From Sulfitobacter sp. D7 (GTDB lineage Bacteria; Pseudomonadota; Alphaproteobacteria; Rhodobacterales; Rhodobacteraceae): a DNA stretch of 64,000 nt. The position numbers were made by a program, and so were the translations under genes. Below, one piece after another: positions 1-9,233 of this stretch (position 1 is the first letter of the stretch; each line of letters opens with the position of its first letter). The stretch covers positions 2,852,001 through 2,916,000 of the forward strand of contig NZ_CP020694.1 of the NCBI RefSeq assembly GCF_003611275.1, written 5' to 3'. Under the pieces are notes generated by a model that saw only the letters and a program-made list of their open reading frames with translations, made no database searches and was not told the DNA's origin.

Positions 1-845
1 ACCATGGCGCGGCTGACGTCGGACTGGGTGAACATCTGCTGCATCTCGGCCATCTGTTCGACCATCTGGTCCATCACGCTGGCCATGATATTTTGGTCGC
101 CCACATCGTCGCCCGAGGTCAGCCCGACCCGCGTGATGGAGCTCAGCCAATCTTCGAGCTCTTGGTAGAAACGGTTCTGACCGTGGCCCGCAAAAAGCTC
201 CAACAGCCCGACGACGAGAGAACCCGCAAGCCCCAAAAGCGATGAGCCAAAGGCCACGCCCATGCCGCCCAACTGCGCTTCAAGCCCGGTCATCAGGCGG
301 CCAAAGACATCAACCCCCGCCTCCCCTTCGCCGGGGGCGAGCGAGCGGATCGTGTCGACCACAGCAGGCACGGTCGTGGCAAGCCCGTAGAAGGTACCGA
401 GAAGACCAAGGAAAATCAGCATGTTGACGATATAGCGCGTGATCTCGCGCACCTCGTCGATACGTGAGGCGACAGAGTCGAGGATCGACCGGGTCGAGGC
501 TGTGCTGACCTGCATCCGCGCACCGCGCTGGCGCAACAGCGACGCCAAAGGCGCCAGCAGCTGTGGCGGTTGCGCGTCGGGTTCGGCATTGTCGGCGGCA
601 AAATCCTCAATCCAGCGGACCGAGCCGATCAGCTGCGTCACCTGATAGAAACAGGCCAGTACGCCGACGACGAAAACAAAGATGATTACCCCATTAAGCC
701 ATGGGTTCGCGGCAAAGATCGGCAGCACACTGGGCAGGGCCAAAAAAGCGCCCACGCCGGTCAATGCCAATACGATCAGCATCAGAGAAATCTGACGCAC
801 CGGTTGTGAAAACTGCGGTTTTGCCTTGCGGTCTGGCTGTGCCAT
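1..845 (-). CDS. MotA/TolQ/ExbB-family proton channel-like protein (partial)
   Basis: The reading frame is open to the left edge, so about 281 N-terminal residues are visible and the C-terminus is missing. Hydrophobic segments lie near residues 17-37, 43-62, 128-150 and 185-210. The third is followed by GTFYGLATTVPAV and the fourth contains the Gly-rich GVAFGSSLLGLAGSLVVG; this pattern is typical of ExbB/TolQ/MotA channel subunits. After the last segment comes an acidic, Met/Gln-rich stretch (MDQMVEQMAEMQQM) that looks cytoplasmic and coiled. Such proteins use the proton motive force to energise envelope processes. In Rhodobacterales, relatives often sit beside a peptidoglycan-binding OmpA-like gene, which here would lie outside the window. 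The start ATG follows a GGAAAG-type Shine-Dalgarno. Family assignment is firm; the specific process is unknown. Confidence 0.8.
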   Translation of the reverse strand, partial: MAQPDRKAKPQFSQPVRQISLMLIVLALTGVGAFLALPSVLPIFAANPWLNGVIIFVFVVGVLACFYQVTQLIGSVRWIEDFAADNAEPDAQPPQLLAPLASLLRQRGARMQVSTASTRSILDSVASRIDEVREITRYIVNMLIFLGLLGTFYGLATTVPAVVDTIRSLAPGEGEAGVDVFGRLMTGLEAQLGGMGVAFGSSLLGLAGSLVVGLLELFAGHGQNRFYQELEDWLSSITRVGLTSGDDVGDQNIMASVMDQMVEQMAEMQQMFTQSDVSRAM

Positions 846-916
846 GCGGCCTTTCCTGACCCTCTATTCTGCTCTTGGCGCAGCTTACACTGAAACGGCG
901 CGGAGTTGCCAAGTTT

Positions 917-1447
917 TTATGAGGCCAAAGCCCTTACGCGATCATGCAACCACTCCAACGCGGGGTCATGCAAGCCCACTTCGGAAAGATGCACGGCAGT
1001 GTTGATTAAATACTCGGTATTTGGCCCGCGCCCGCCTACGGCGCGGGCAATGATCTGGGCCTGTTCTTCCAGTGGCAAGCCGCCGCAATATTGGTCATGC
1101 GCCGCGTCGATCACATAGGTCACCGCCTCCACGTCGCGGCCATCGGTCAGATGCACGGTGAGGTTTTTCTCGACATAGGCCGAGGAGATCAGCTCACGTT
1201 CGCGCAGATAGTCCAGCGTCTGCGCCTCCTGCCCCGGAGCCACGCGCATCGCCATGCCTTCGCAGGCCGAGCGGACAGATTCGTCGAGCGCCAGCACCAG
1301 CCCCGGCTGCTCCACCGTGCCGCGGTGGTGGATCGAGCGCATGCAGAACGACCGCGCATAGCCCGGCAGCGTGGCGATCACGCTTTCCGCCACCTCAAAA
1401 CCCGGGTTCCACAAAAGGCTGCCATAGCCAAATACCCACATTGTCAT
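917..1447 (-). CDS. Gamma-glutamylcyclotransferase, ChaC-like
   Basis: A 176-residue protein beginning MTMWVFGYGSLLWNPGFE. The VFGYGSLLW motif is the substrate-binding loop of gamma-glutamylcyclotransferases, and the Glu in the later CEGMAMRV segment fits the catalytic acid. ChaC enzymes split the gamma-glutamyl bond of glutathione to give 5-oxoproline and Cys-Gly in the cytosol. The same frame stays open far upstream, but that part antisense-overlaps the DUF2125 gene and is not credible. The ATG at 1447 is preceded by AAGGA with 8-base spacing; a second ATG two codons later is the alternative. It is divergent from the DUF2125 gene. Confidence 0.85.
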   Translation of the reverse strand: MTMWVFGYGSLLWNPGFEVAESVIATLPGYARSFCMRSIHHRGTVEQPGLVLALDESVRSACEGMAMRVAPGQEAQTLDYLRERELISSAYVEKNLTVHLTDGRDVEAVTYVIDAAHDQYCGGLPLEEQAQIIARAVGGRGPNTEYLINTAVHLSEVGLHDPALEWLHDRVRALAS

Positions 1448-1513
1448 CCTGCTGGTCCTTTCTGCTGGCCTTCGGTAAACCGCATCTGAAGCACGATTTG
1501 AAGGGCTATCGAA

Positions 1514-2521
1514 ATGCGGAAATTGGTTTGGCTGCTGATTGTGCTCGCCGTACTTTGGGGCGCGTGGTGGGCCACTGCGACGACGCAGATGCAAAGCACC
1601 CTGACCGGCCTGCTCGACACCCGCCGCGCGGCGGGGTGGGAGGTTACGCTCAAGGACATCAGCAAATCGGGATTCCCCCTCTCCTTGCAAAACCGGTTGA
1701 GCGGGCTTGCCGTGGCGGCTCCCGCCCGCAGCTTGGCATTTGAGGCCCCGCAGTTTGATCTTTCCGCCCCGGTCTGGTGGCCCGGCGACCTTTCTGCGCG
1801 CGCCTCGGTCGCAAGCGCCGCGCTGCCTGCGGGCGCGCTGCCCTTGACGCTGAACATACGCGACCTGCGTGCCGAGTTGGCGCTGCATCCCGGGACCACG
1901 CTTCAACTGGAAGCGATTGAGCTCCGCAGCACGCATCTTGAGGTCAATGGCCCCGACGGGCTGTTGCTGGAAGCCGAAGAGCCCCGGATGCGGGTCACGC
2001 AGTCTTCGGGCGCGGCGCGGGACTATGACATTGCCTTGCTGCCCGGCGGAATCACCCCCGGCCCGCTGCTGCGCAAGGTTCTGGGGGACGGCGCGGTGCA
2101 GCCCGGCGGGCAGCCGATCCTGTCTGCGCGAATGGCCGTGACCTTTGCCCGCCCGCTGGATCGTCACAGCGCGGTGGCGGGCACCCTGCCCCAGATCGAT
2201 GCGCTGACGGTTGAGAATGTCGATGCCGCATGGGGCGACGTGGCTCTGGGCGCCGAAGGCGCGCTGACCTTTGATGCCGAGGGCATTCCCGACGGGGTGC
2301 TGAGCCTGCGGATCACCAATTGGACCAAACTGCTTGATGCGGGCGAACGTGGGGGTTTCCTGCCGCCCTCCATGCGCGGGCAGGTGAATACCATGCTGCG
2401 GCTGTTGGAGGCGCGGGGCAGCACGCCGGGCGGTCTGGATCTTGATCTGGTCTTTGCCGATGGGCAGATGGTCCTTGCGGGTCTTCCGCTTGGCTCGGCA
2501 CCGCGATTAATCCAGCCGTAA
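1514..2521 (+). CDS. DUF2125 domain-containing protein
   Basis: A 335-residue protein with an N-terminal signal anchor (MRKLVWLLIVLAVLWGAWWA) followed by a long beta-rich body with repeated phrases of the type LPLTLNIRDLRAEL and LSLRITNWTKLLDA. This layout matches the DUF2125 family of alphaproteobacteria, whose biochemical role is unknown. It is probably exported or anchored in the inner membrane facing the periplasm. It converges on the extensin-like gene, with only 7 bases between the two stops. Confidence 0.8.
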   Translation: MRKLVWLLIVLAVLWGAWWATATTQMQSTLTGLLDTRRAAGWEVTLKDISKSGFPLSLQNRLSGLAVAAPARSLAFEAPQFDLSAPVWWPGDLSARASVASAALPAGALPLTLNIRDLRAELALHPGTTLQLEAIELRSTHLEVNGPDGLLLEAEEPRMRVTQSSGAARDYDIALLPGGITPGPLLRKVLGDGAVQPGGQPILSARMAVTFARPLDRHSAVAGTLPQIDALTVENVDAAWGDVALGAEGALTFDAEGIPDGVLSLRITNWTKLLDAGERGGFLPPSMRGQVNTMLRLLEARGSTPGGLDLDLVFADGQMVLAGLPLGSAPRLIQP

Positions 2522-2528
2522 GCGGGCC

Positions 2529-3323
2529 TTAGCGGCAGTAGCTGCCGCTGCGATACCGCGCCGTGTCGAAATGGAAATGGTCTTGGTGATAGCGGTCCGC
2601 TTCCGGCCCAAGCACCGTGCCGAACGGCCCGCAAGCGCCCCGGTGCATCCGCCGCATCGCCTTGCTGCTGCGGCGGGCGCGCCAGCCTTTCAACACGGTG
2701 ACCAAGCTGCCGTCCGCCAGTTCAAACCCGGAGATATCAATCGCGCGGCCCTTACCGTGCTCGGATATCTTGCCGCCTTTGCGGTTGTTCCGCGTCCGAC
2801 AAGCGTAATGCGCCGCGACCCTTAGCTCTTTCAGCCCGCCGCCCTGCCCCGCCAAAGCGGGCACCGCCGACTGGCGCACCCATGTGTCCAGCGCCTTGGC
2901 CGTGGTGCAATCCATCACCGCGGCATTGCTGAGCTTGATGCCTGAGACGGAGCGCACTTTGACCGCGTTCTCGACCCCGCAACCGTTGATCTTGCCGGGC
3001 ACCCGGCCCACCGGCGTGCCCTGTATTGCCAAGTCTCCGCAGACCGCGCCCTTGGCCAACATCTGCCGACGTGCGCGGGCGGCTTTCTCGATCTTGCGGC
3101 TGCGCAGCGCGGGGCGAAGCGAGGTTTCCATCCCCCGCCCCCCTTCAGCGGCAGCACGGGCGGCGGGGTCACGCTTGGGCTGTTCAATCGCGCCCGAGGG
3201 CACGACGATCAGCGGCAAGGTATCCCCATTGTCCCGCGGGACCGGGCGTTGCGAACTGTCCGGCCCCGCAGCGAGGGCGACTTGCCCCAGCACAATCAGC
3301 GGCAGGACAGCCCAGCCCTTCAT
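2529..3323 (-). CDS. Secreted extensin-like C-terminal domain protein with an M15-type metal motif
   Basis: A 264-residue protein with a signal peptide (residues 1-19, ending VALAAG), a charged variable region to about residue 90, and an extensin-like C-terminal domain (about 95-264) with several cysteines. Residues 187-196 (SEHGKGRAID) and 248-253 (DHFHFD) resemble the SxHxxGxAxD and HxH zinc ligands of M15 (VanY-type) peptidases, suggesting action on peptidoglycan peptides or another envelope polymer; this is inference. The start overlaps the tyrA stop by 4 bases (ATGA). The longer upstream frame is the antisense shadow of other genes. It is the last gene of hisC-tyrA-extensin. Confidence 0.82.
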   Translation of the reverse strand: MKGWAVLPLIVLGQVALAAGPDSSQRPVPRDNGDTLPLIVVPSGAIEQPKRDPAARAAAEGGRGMETSLRPALRSRKIEKAARARRQMLAKGAVCGDLAIQGTPVGRVPGKINGCGVENAVKVRSVSGIKLSNAAVMDCTTAKALDTWVRQSAVPALAGQGGGLKELRVAAHYACRTRNNRKGGKISEHGKGRAIDISGFELADGSLVTVLKGWRARRSSKAMRRMHRGACGPFGTVLGPEADRYHQDHFHFDTARYRSGSYCR

Positions 3324-4240
3324 GACTTGCGTGCCCCCCGGCCAAAGTCGGGCGCATCGGTGTCCTGCCCCGCCTCGATAATGCCGCGCCGGATCGCGCG
3401 GGTGCGGGTGAAATAGGCGTGCAGATGATCGCCGTCGCCGGTGCGGATCGCGCGTTGCAGGGCAAAAAGTTCTTCGGTGAAGCGGCCAAGGATCTCCAGC
3501 GTGGCGTCCTTGTTGGTCAGGAACACATCGCGCCACATGGTCGGATCGCTTGCCGCGATGCGGGTGAAGTCCCGAAAACCGGCGGCGGAATATTTGATGA
3601 CTTCGCTGTCGGTCACCCGGCGCAGGTCGTCGGCCACGCCCACCATCGTATAGGCGATGAGGTGCGGCGCATGAGAGGTGACCGCAAGCACCAGATCGTG
3701 ATGCTCGGCGTCCATCTCTTCGACATTGGCGCCCGCCCCTTCCCAAAGCGCGCGCAGCCGGGCGATGGCGTCCGCGTCGGTGCCTTCGACCGGGACCAGC
3801 AGACACCAACGGTTGTCGAAAAGCTCGGCAAAGCCGCTGCGCGGGCCGGAATGCTCGGTTCCTGCCAGCGGGTGCGCGGGGATGAAATGCGCGCCTTCGG
3901 GCAGATGCGGCCCCACCTGCGCGATCACATCGGCCTTGACCGAGCCCACATCCGTCACCGTGGCACCGGGGGCCAGATGCGGCGCGATTTCGGCGGCGAC
4001 GGCCCCCATGACGCCGACCGGTACGCAGAGCACCACCAGATCGGCCCCCTTAACGGCTTCGGCGGCGCTGTCGCAGACGCGGTCGCAGAGGCCGATCTCG
4101 CGCGCCGTGGCGCGGGTCTCGTCGCTGCGGGCATAGCCTGTGACTTCGCCCGCCAGCCCGCCGCGTTTCATTGCCCAGAAAAGCGACGAGGCGATCAGCC
4201 CCAGCCCGATCAGAGCGACCCTGTCATAGACCTGAGCCAT
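3320..4240 (-). CDS. tyrA: Prephenate/arogenate dehydrogenase family protein
   Basis: A 306-residue protein with an N-terminal Rossmann motif (ALIGLGLIASSL, residues 9-20), the segment HPLAGTEHSGP and the AVTSHAPHLIAYTM helix of the TyrA family. It oxidatively decarboxylates prephenate or arogenate in tyrosine synthesis. The length fits TyrA without a fused chorismate mutase or ACT domain. The start codon shares one base with the hisC stop (TGATG) and the stop overlaps the extensin-like start, so the three genes are probably co-transcribed and translationally coupled. Whether prephenate or arogenate is preferred cannot be read here. Confidence 0.9.
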   Translation of the reverse strand: MAQVYDRVALIGLGLIASSLFWAMKRGGLAGEVTGYARSDETRATAREIGLCDRVCDSAAEAVKGADLVVLCVPVGVMGAVAAEIAPHLAPGATVTDVGSVKADVIAQVGPHLPEGAHFIPAHPLAGTEHSGPRSGFAELFDNRWCLLVPVEGTDADAIARLRALWEGAGANVEEMDAEHHDLVLAVTSHAPHLIAYTMVGVADDLRRVTDSEVIKYSAAGFRDFTRIAASDPTMWRDVFLTNKDATLEILGRFTEELFALQRAIRTGDGDHLHAYFTRTRAIRRGIIEAGQDTDAPDFGRGARKS

Positions 4241-5322
4241 CAGCTGCCCCCCTTGAACTGCCGCACCGCATGGACCACCCGGCGGCAGGCGCTTTCGTCG
4301 CCTACGGTGATGCGCAAGCAGTTGGGCAGGTTGTATCCAGCCACCCGGCGCACGATCAGGCCTTGGGACTTGAGGTAGTCGTCGCAGGCCTCCGCCTCGG
4401 CCTGATTGGCGAAACGGGCCAGCACAAAATTGGCAAGCGAGACATCCGAGGCCACGCCGATCTCGGCCAGCGCATCGGCGAGCCATGTGCGCCAGCGGGC
4501 GTTCTCGGCCCGGCAGTGGTCGGTATAGGCCCGATCACGCATCGCCGCTTCGGCAGCGTTGAGTGCGGCCTGTGAGAGGTTGAACGGCCCCCGCACGCGG
4601 TTGAGGACGTCGATCACATGGGCGGGTCCATAGCCCCAACCGATGCGCAGACCGCCCAGCCCGTAGAGCTTGGAAAAGGTGCGCGTCATCACCACGTTAT
4701 CGCGCCGGTCCACCAGTGCGGCTCCGCCGTCGTAGCCCTCGACATATTCGGCATAGGCCCCGTCGAGCACCAAAAGCGCCTGCGGCGGCAGCCCCTCGGC
4801 CAGCCGCTCGATCTCGGCCAGACCGATCATCGTACCGGTCGGGTTGTTGGGGTTGGCGATGAACACCAGCCGCGTGGCGTCGGTACAGGCGGCGAGGATG
4901 GCATCTACATCGGTCACCCGCTCACGCTCGGGCACCTCCACGGGCGTGGCGCCCGCGGCGAGGGCAGAGATGCGGTACATGGCAAAGCCGTGTTCGGTGT
5001 GCACCACTTCGGTCCCCGGTCCGGCATAGGCTTGGCAAAGGAAGGCGATGATTTCATCCGAGCCCGCGCCGCAGATGATCCGCCCCGCATCAAGGCCCAG
5101 CACCTCGGCGATGGCGGCGCGCAGCGCGCTATGATCGGAAGACGGGTAGCGATGCAGATCATAGGCCGCGCGGCGGTAGGCTTCGACGGCGGCAGGGCTG
5201 GGCCCCAGCGGGTTTTCGTTCGAGCTGAGTTTGACCACATTATCAAGGCCCGCGACATGCGCCGCACCCCCTTGATAAAGGTCAATCTCCATAATGCCCG
5301 GTTGCGGTGCGATCTGTGTCAT
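4240..5322 (-). CDS. hisC: Histidinol-phosphate aminotransferase family (aromatic aminotransferase context)
   Basis: A 360-residue fold-type I PLP enzyme. SSNENPLGP (33-41), the ANPNNPTG motif (156-163), and K218 in [17 protein letters not shown] (Schiff-base lysine and phosphate loop) are all present. HisC converts imidazole-acetol phosphate to histidinol phosphate. Coupling to tyrA suggests that this copy also, or mainly, transaminates prephenate or phenylpyruvate-type acids; that is inference from context. It is first in the operon. Confidence 0.9.
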   Translation of the reverse strand: MTQIAPQPGIMEIDLYQGGAAHVAGLDNVVKLSSNENPLGPSPAAVEAYRRAAYDLHRYPSSDHSALRAAIAEVLGLDAGRIICGAGSDEIIAFLCQAYAGPGTEVVHTEHGFAMYRISALAAGATPVEVPERERVTDVDAILAACTDATRLVFIANPNNPTGTMIGLAEIERLAEGLPPQALLVLDGAYAEYVEGYDGGAALVDRRDNVVMTRTFSKLYGLGGLRIGWGYGPAHVIDVLNRVRGPFNLSQAALNAAEAAMRDRAYTDHCRAENARWRTWLADALAEIGVASDVSLANFVLARFANQAEAEACDDYLKSQGLIVRRVAGYNLPNCLRITVGDESACRRVVHAVRQFKGGS

Positions 5323-5449
5323 CTCGCTCTTTCCTCACGCTACTGCCGCCCTTCTATCGGGGCCGCAGCGGTGATGCCAGAATCATTCTGCATCCGCGCC
5401 TGCCCCGGACAGGCTGTTGCATTGCTGCGCCCCGGCCCGGCCCCGCGCA

Positions 5450-5486
5450 AAGAAAAAGGCCGCGCGGTGTGCACCACGCGGCCTTT
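5450..5486 (-). terminator. Rho-independent terminator of rpsD
   Basis: A GC-rich hairpin (AAAGGCCGCG... pairing with ...CGCGGCCTTT). On the minus strand it is followed by a CCTTTTTCTTT run. It lies 24 bases past the rpsD stop. Confidence 0.8.
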
Positions 5487-5509
5487 CGATTGTCGACTGG
5501 CGAAGAAAC

Positions 5510-6130
5510 TTAGTTCTTCGCGTAGAATTCCACGACGAGGTTCGGCTCCATCACAACCGGGTATGGCACGTCGGACAGACCGGGTGTGCGCACGAAGGTT
5601 GCTGTCAGCTTGGAGTGATCCGTCTCAAGGTAGTCAGGCACGTCACGCTCGGGCAGCTGAACCGCTTCGAGAACGGAAGCCAACTGCTTGGAACGGTCAC
5701 GCACTTCGATGACGTCACCCTCTTTCACGCGGTAGGAGGGGATGTTCACTTTTTTGCCGTTCACACGAACGTGGCCGTGGTTCACGAACTGGCGCGCTGC
5801 GAAAACGGTTGCAACGAACTTGGCGCGGTACACAACGGCGTCCAGACGACGCTCAAGCAGACCGATCAGGTTTTCACCAGTATCGCCTTTAACACGCTCG
5901 GCTTCGCCGTAGATGCGGCGGAACTGCTTTTCGGTCAGGTCGCCGTAGTAGCCCTTGAGCTTCTGCTTGGCGCGCAGCTGGATACCGAAATCGGAAATCT
6001 TGCCTTTACGGCGCTGACCGTGCTGGCCGGGGCCGTATTCACGACGGTTCACCGGGGACTTCGGACGGCCCCAGATGTTTTCGCCCATGCGGCGGTCTAG
6101 TTTGTGCTTGGCAGCTGTGCGTTTTGTCAC
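5510..6130 (-). CDS. rpsD: 30S ribosomal protein S4
   Basis: A 206-residue protein with the standard S4 start ([20 protein letters not shown]), the [20 protein letters not shown] block, and the S4 RNA-binding domain around residues 94-155 ([34 protein letters not shown]). S4 is a primary 16S rRNA binder that nucleates 30S assembly. The gene is monocistronic here, with its own promoter and terminator. It has the alphaproteobacterial form of S4 without zinc-binding cysteines. Confidence 0.98.
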   Translation of the reverse strand: MTKRTAAKHKLDRRMGENIWGRPKSPVNRREYGPGQHGQRRKGKISDFGIQLRAKQKLKGYYGDLTEKQFRRIYGEAERVKGDTGENLIGLLERRLDAVVYRAKFVATVFAARQFVNHGHVRVNGKKVNIPSYRVKEGDVIEVRDRSKQLASVLEAVQLPERDVPDYLETDHSKLTATFVRTPGLSDVPYPVVMEPNLVVEFYAKN

Positions 6131-6237
6131 GGCTGTTCTCCTTTATAAGGCCCCGAGGGGCGGTAAAGGGCGTTGTCCTTTGGCCGAAGCCCGACAGGCT
6201 TCCCCTTGCGGGGTCCACCAACACCAATGAAGGGGCG

Positions 6238-6265
6238 CTTATACGGTGCCATGGCCGGGAGTCAA
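6238..6265 (-). promoter_or_regulatory. Sigma70-type promoter for rpsD
   Basis: On the minus strand TTGACT (6265-6260) and TATAAG (6243-6238) are separated by 16 bases, about 110 bases before the rpsD start. The leader between them and rpsD contains GC-rich inverted repeats (for example around CCCCGAGGGGC near 6152) and could carry translational control, but no known S4-binding element was recognised. Confidence 0.6.
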
Positions 6266-6298
6266 CGGGGGATTTCAGCAGGGGCAATACGCCCCGCC

Positions 6299-6868
6299 CT
6301 ACCGCGCCATCGCCGCACAGGGGCCGTGGCGGTGGCAGGTCAGAATATGATCGTTCACCAGCCCGCAGGCCTCCATCCACGCATAGGTGATCGTCGGCCC
6401 ACAGAACTTGAAACCGGCTTTCTTCAGGTCTTTGCTCACCTGTTCTGACAGCGCGGTTTTCGGCGGGACCTCAGCCTGTGTGGCAAAGCCGGGCTGCAAC
6501 GGCACCCCATCCACATAGCGCCACATGAAGCTGTCAAAGCCCTCGCGTGCCTCAAGCTCCTGCCAAGCACGGGCATTGGTAATCGCGGCCTCGATCTTGC
6601 CCCGATGGCGGATGATGCCCGGATCGCCCAGCAGGCGCGTGACATCCGCCTCGCCCCACTCGGCAATCTGATGCGGATCAAACCCGGCGAAAGCGGCGCG
6701 AAAGTTGTCGCGTTTTTTAAGGATCGTGATCCAGCTTAGCCCGGCCTGAAATCCGTCGAGAATCAGTTTTTCCCAAAGTGCGCGGCTGTTATATTCGGGC
6801 ACACCCCATTCGGTGTCATGGTAGGCTTGGTAAATCGGGTCCTCCCCGGCCCAGTCACAGCGCTGCAT
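6299..6868 (-). CDS. tag: DNA-3-methyladenine glycosylase I
   Basis: A 189-residue enzyme that excises 3-methyladenine from alkylated DNA. It shows the Tag signature MQRCDWAGEDPIYQAYHDTEWG at the N-terminus and VNDHILTC near the C-terminus. C4, H17 and the late His and Cys match the zinc site of E. coli Tag. FQAGLSWITILKKRDNFR is the conserved helix-hairpin region. It stands alone, with no repair genes next to it. Confidence 0.95.
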   Translation of the reverse strand: MQRCDWAGEDPIYQAYHDTEWGVPEYNSRALWEKLILDGFQAGLSWITILKKRDNFRAAFAGFDPHQIAEWGEADVTRLLGDPGIIRHRGKIEAAITNARAWQELEAREGFDSFMWRYVDGVPLQPGFATQAEVPPKTALSEQVSKDLKKAGFKFCGPTITYAWMEACGLVNDHILTCHRHGPCAAMAR

Positions 6869-6974
6869 CTTTGCGTCTCCTGCCCGTGATCCACCGCGGA
6901 AAACGCCGCTGATTAAGACCGTGTTATCACCTTTGCGCCCATACCCACGGCAGGACAGAAAGAAGAGTACCGCC

Positions 6975-7817
6975 GTGCCCCGTCGATTCCAACGCCCTAT
7001 CGCCGATATCCCCCCCGGAGGGGACAGCCCGCTTAACCATGCGGTAACGCAGCGCGATGCCGCGACCCTAGAAATGGTGCGCGACGCCGTGGCGCACCGT
7101 CAGACCCTGCTGGCCTTTCAGCCGGTCATGCGGGCCAGCGATCCGACGTCCATCGCCTTTCATGAGGGGTTGATCCGCCTGCTTGACCCCACGGGCCGCG
7201 TGATCCCAGCCAAGGATTTCATGCCAGCGATTGAGGATACGGAAACCGGGCGGCAGGTGGATGTTCTGGCCCTGCGCCTTGGCCTGAACGCGCTGCACCA
7301 CCACCCCGGATTGCGGCTGTCGATCAATATGTCGGCCCGTTCCATCGGGTATCAGGAATGGACCCGCGTCTTGCGCCACTGGCTGGCCCGCGACGCGACC
7401 TTGGGCGAACGGCTGATTCTAGAGATTACCGAAAGCTCGGCCATGATGGTGCCGGAACTGGTGGCGAACTTTATGGATCAATTGCAGCCCTATGGCATTT
7501 GCTTTGCCATGGATGATTTCGGCGCGGGGCAAACCGCGATCCGCTATTTCAAGGATTTCTACTTCGACATCCTGAAACTTGACGGGCAGTTCATTCGGGG
7601 CATCGCGACGAACCCCGACAACCGCGCCCTGACCGCCGCGCTGATGTCGATCGCCACACATTTCGACATGCTCACCGTGGCCGAATGCGTGGAGAACGCG
7701 GCCGACGCAGCGGTCCTGGTCGAGATGGGTGTCGACTGTTTGCAGGGCTACCATTTTGCCGCCCCCACGACCCGGCCCGCCTGGCTTGGGTTCGACCGCA
7801 TGCGCGCCACAGGCTGA
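6975..7817 (+). CDS. EAL-domain c-di-GMP phosphodiesterase (stand-alone)
   Basis: A 280-residue protein that is mostly one EAL domain. The signature is EGL rather than EAL (FHEGLIRLLDP). The other catalytic positions look intact: Asn in LSINMSARS, Glu in EITESSAMM, DDFGAG, Lys in KLDGQFIRG, Glu in AECVENAAD and the final CLQGYHF. It is therefore probably active in hydrolysing c-di-GMP. No GGDEF, PAS or membrane segment is fused to it. The start chosen is GTG 6975 with AGAAGAG upstream; a GTG at 6921 in frame would add 18 residues. Confidence 0.85.
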   Translation: MPRRFQRPIADIPPGGDSPLNHAVTQRDAATLEMVRDAVAHRQTLLAFQPVMRASDPTSIAFHEGLIRLLDPTGRVIPAKDFMPAIEDTETGRQVDVLALRLGLNALHHHPGLRLSINMSARSIGYQEWTRVLRHWLARDATLGERLILEITESSAMMVPELVANFMDQLQPYGICFAMDDFGAGQTAIRYFKDFYFDILKLDGQFIRGIATNPDNRALTAALMSIATHFDMLTVAECVENAADAAVLVEMGVDCLQGYHFAAPTTRPAWLGFDRMRATG

Positions 7818-7867
7818 CCGGGTAAAGAGGGTAACGCCATGTCGGCAGCGTGGCGCTGCCTGCTCAG

Positions 7868-7896
7868 TTGCCGCATTGCAGCGCATCCGCTATCAC
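7868..7896 (+). promoter_or_regulatory. Candidate phaA promoter
   Basis: TTGCCG (7868-7873) and TATCAC (7891-7896) are separated by 17 bases, 86 bases upstream of the phaA start. The match is moderate. Confidence 0.4.
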
Positions 7897-7981
7897 TACC
7901 TTAGAGGGACGGGAGCGCCCACGCCCGACGATGGCGCGTGTCGGTGTGCCCCCGCCCAACAAGGTAGAGGAAAGTCACATC

Positions 7982-9157
7982 ATGACCAATGTCGTCATCG
8001 CATCCGCCGCCCGTACCGCCGTGGGCAGTTTCGGCGGGGCGTTTGCCAATACACCCGCCCATGATCTGGGTGCCGCCGTTCTAAAAGAACTGGTGGCCCG
8101 CGCCGGGGTCGACCCGTCCGAAGTCTCTGAGACCATTTTGGGGCAGGTGCTGACCGCCGCTCAAGGCCAGAACCCTGCGCGTCAGGCACATATCAATGCG
8201 GGCCTGCCGAAAGAAAGCGCCGCTTGGGGCATCAACCAAGTCTGTGGCTCGGGCCTGCGCGCCGTGGCATTGGCGGCCCAGCACATCCAACTGGGGGATG
8301 CGAACATCGTCGCCGCTGGCGGTCAGGAGAACATGACCCTCAGCCCCCACGCGCAGAACCTGCGTGCGGGTCAGAAGATGGGCGATCTGCAGTTCATCGA
8401 CACGATGATCCGCGACGGTCTGTGGGATGCGTTCAACGGCTACCACATGGGCCAAACCGCCGAAAACGTCGCCGAAAAATGGCAGATTTCCCGCGACCAG
8501 CAGGATGAATTCGCCGTCGCTTCGCAAAACAAGGCCGAGGCCGCGCAGAAAGCTGGCAAATTCGCGGATGAGATCGTCGCCTACACGATCAAAACCCGCA
8601 AAGGCGAGACTGTCGTCGATCAGGACGAATACATCCGCCATGGGGCCACCATGGAAGCCATGCAAAAGCTGCGCCCTGCCTTTACCAAAGACGGCTCGGT
8701 CACTGCGGCCAACGCCTCGGGCCTGAACGACGGTGCAGCCGGTGCCCTGCTGATGAGCGCGAATGACGCCGAAAAGCGCGGCATCACCCCGTTGGCGCGC
8801 ATCGCCTCCTATGCCACGGCAGGTCTCGACCCGTCGATCATGGGCGTCGGCCCCGTCTATGCTTCGCGCAAGGCGTTGGAGAAAGCCGGTTGGAAACCAG
8901 AAGACCTCGACCTTGTGGAAGCCAACGAAGCCTTCGCCGCGCAGGCCTGCGCCGTGAACAAGGAAATGGGCTGGGATCCGGAAATCGTGAACGTCAACGG
9001 CGGTGCAATCGCGATCGGCCACCCAATCGGCGCCTCCGGCGCGCGCGTGCTCAACACTCTACTGTTCGAAATGCAGCGCCGCGGGGCCAAAAAAGGTTTG
9101 GCGACGCTGTGTATCGGCGGCGGTATGGGTGTTGCCATGTGTCTTGAGCGCCCCTAA
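7982..9157 (+). CDS. phaA: Acetyl-CoA C-acetyltransferase (beta-ketothiolase)
   Basis: A 391-residue thiolase that condenses two acetyl-CoA into acetoacetyl-CoA, the first step of polyhydroxybutyrate synthesis. The nucleophile is C88 in [27 protein letters not shown] carries the catalytic His, and the second Cys lies in [11 protein letters not shown]. The start ATG follows GAGGAAAG. The longer upstream frame has no family similarity. With phaB 76 bases downstream it forms the PHB precursor operon; the polymerase phaC is not in the window. Confidence 0.96.
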   Translation: MTNVVIASAARTAVGSFGGAFANTPAHDLGAAVLKELVARAGVDPSEVSETILGQVLTAAQGQNPARQAHINAGLPKESAAWGINQVCGSGLRAVALAAQHIQLGDANIVAAGGQENMTLSPHAQNLRAGQKMGDLQFIDTMIRDGLWDAFNGYHMGQTAENVAEKWQISRDQQDEFAVASQNKAEAAQKAGKFADEIVAYTIKTRKGETVVDQDEYIRHGATMEAMQKLRPAFTKDGSVTAANASGLNDGAAGALLMSANDAEKRGITPLARIASYATAGLDPSIMGVGPVYASRKALEKAGWKPEDLDLVEANEAFAAQACAVNKEMGWDPEIVNVNGGAIAIGHPIGASGARVLNTLLFEMQRRGAKKGLATLCIGGGMGVAMCLERP

Positions 9158-9165
9158 AACTACAA

Positions 9166-9192
9166 TTGGCGCGCAATTTTGTTGCGCGCCAA
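9166..9192 (+). repeat. Perfect 11-bp stem-loop between phaA and phaB
   Basis: TTGGCGCGCAA at 9166-9176 pairs perfectly with TTGCGCGCCAA at 9182-9192 across a five-base TTTTG loop, 8 bases after the phaA stop. No T-run follows, so it is unlikely to be a simple terminator. It more plausibly protects the phaA mRNA 3' end or tunes the phaA/phaB ratio. Confidence 0.6.
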
Positions 9193-9233
9193 AACATGCA
9201 ATTGCAAGAACATTACCTTGAGGGAGGAGTTAC

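Noticed and set aside
1448..2167. N-terminal extension of the cyclotransferase frame
   Set aside because: It is antisense to the DUF2125 gene, and the family start with a ribosome site is at 1447.
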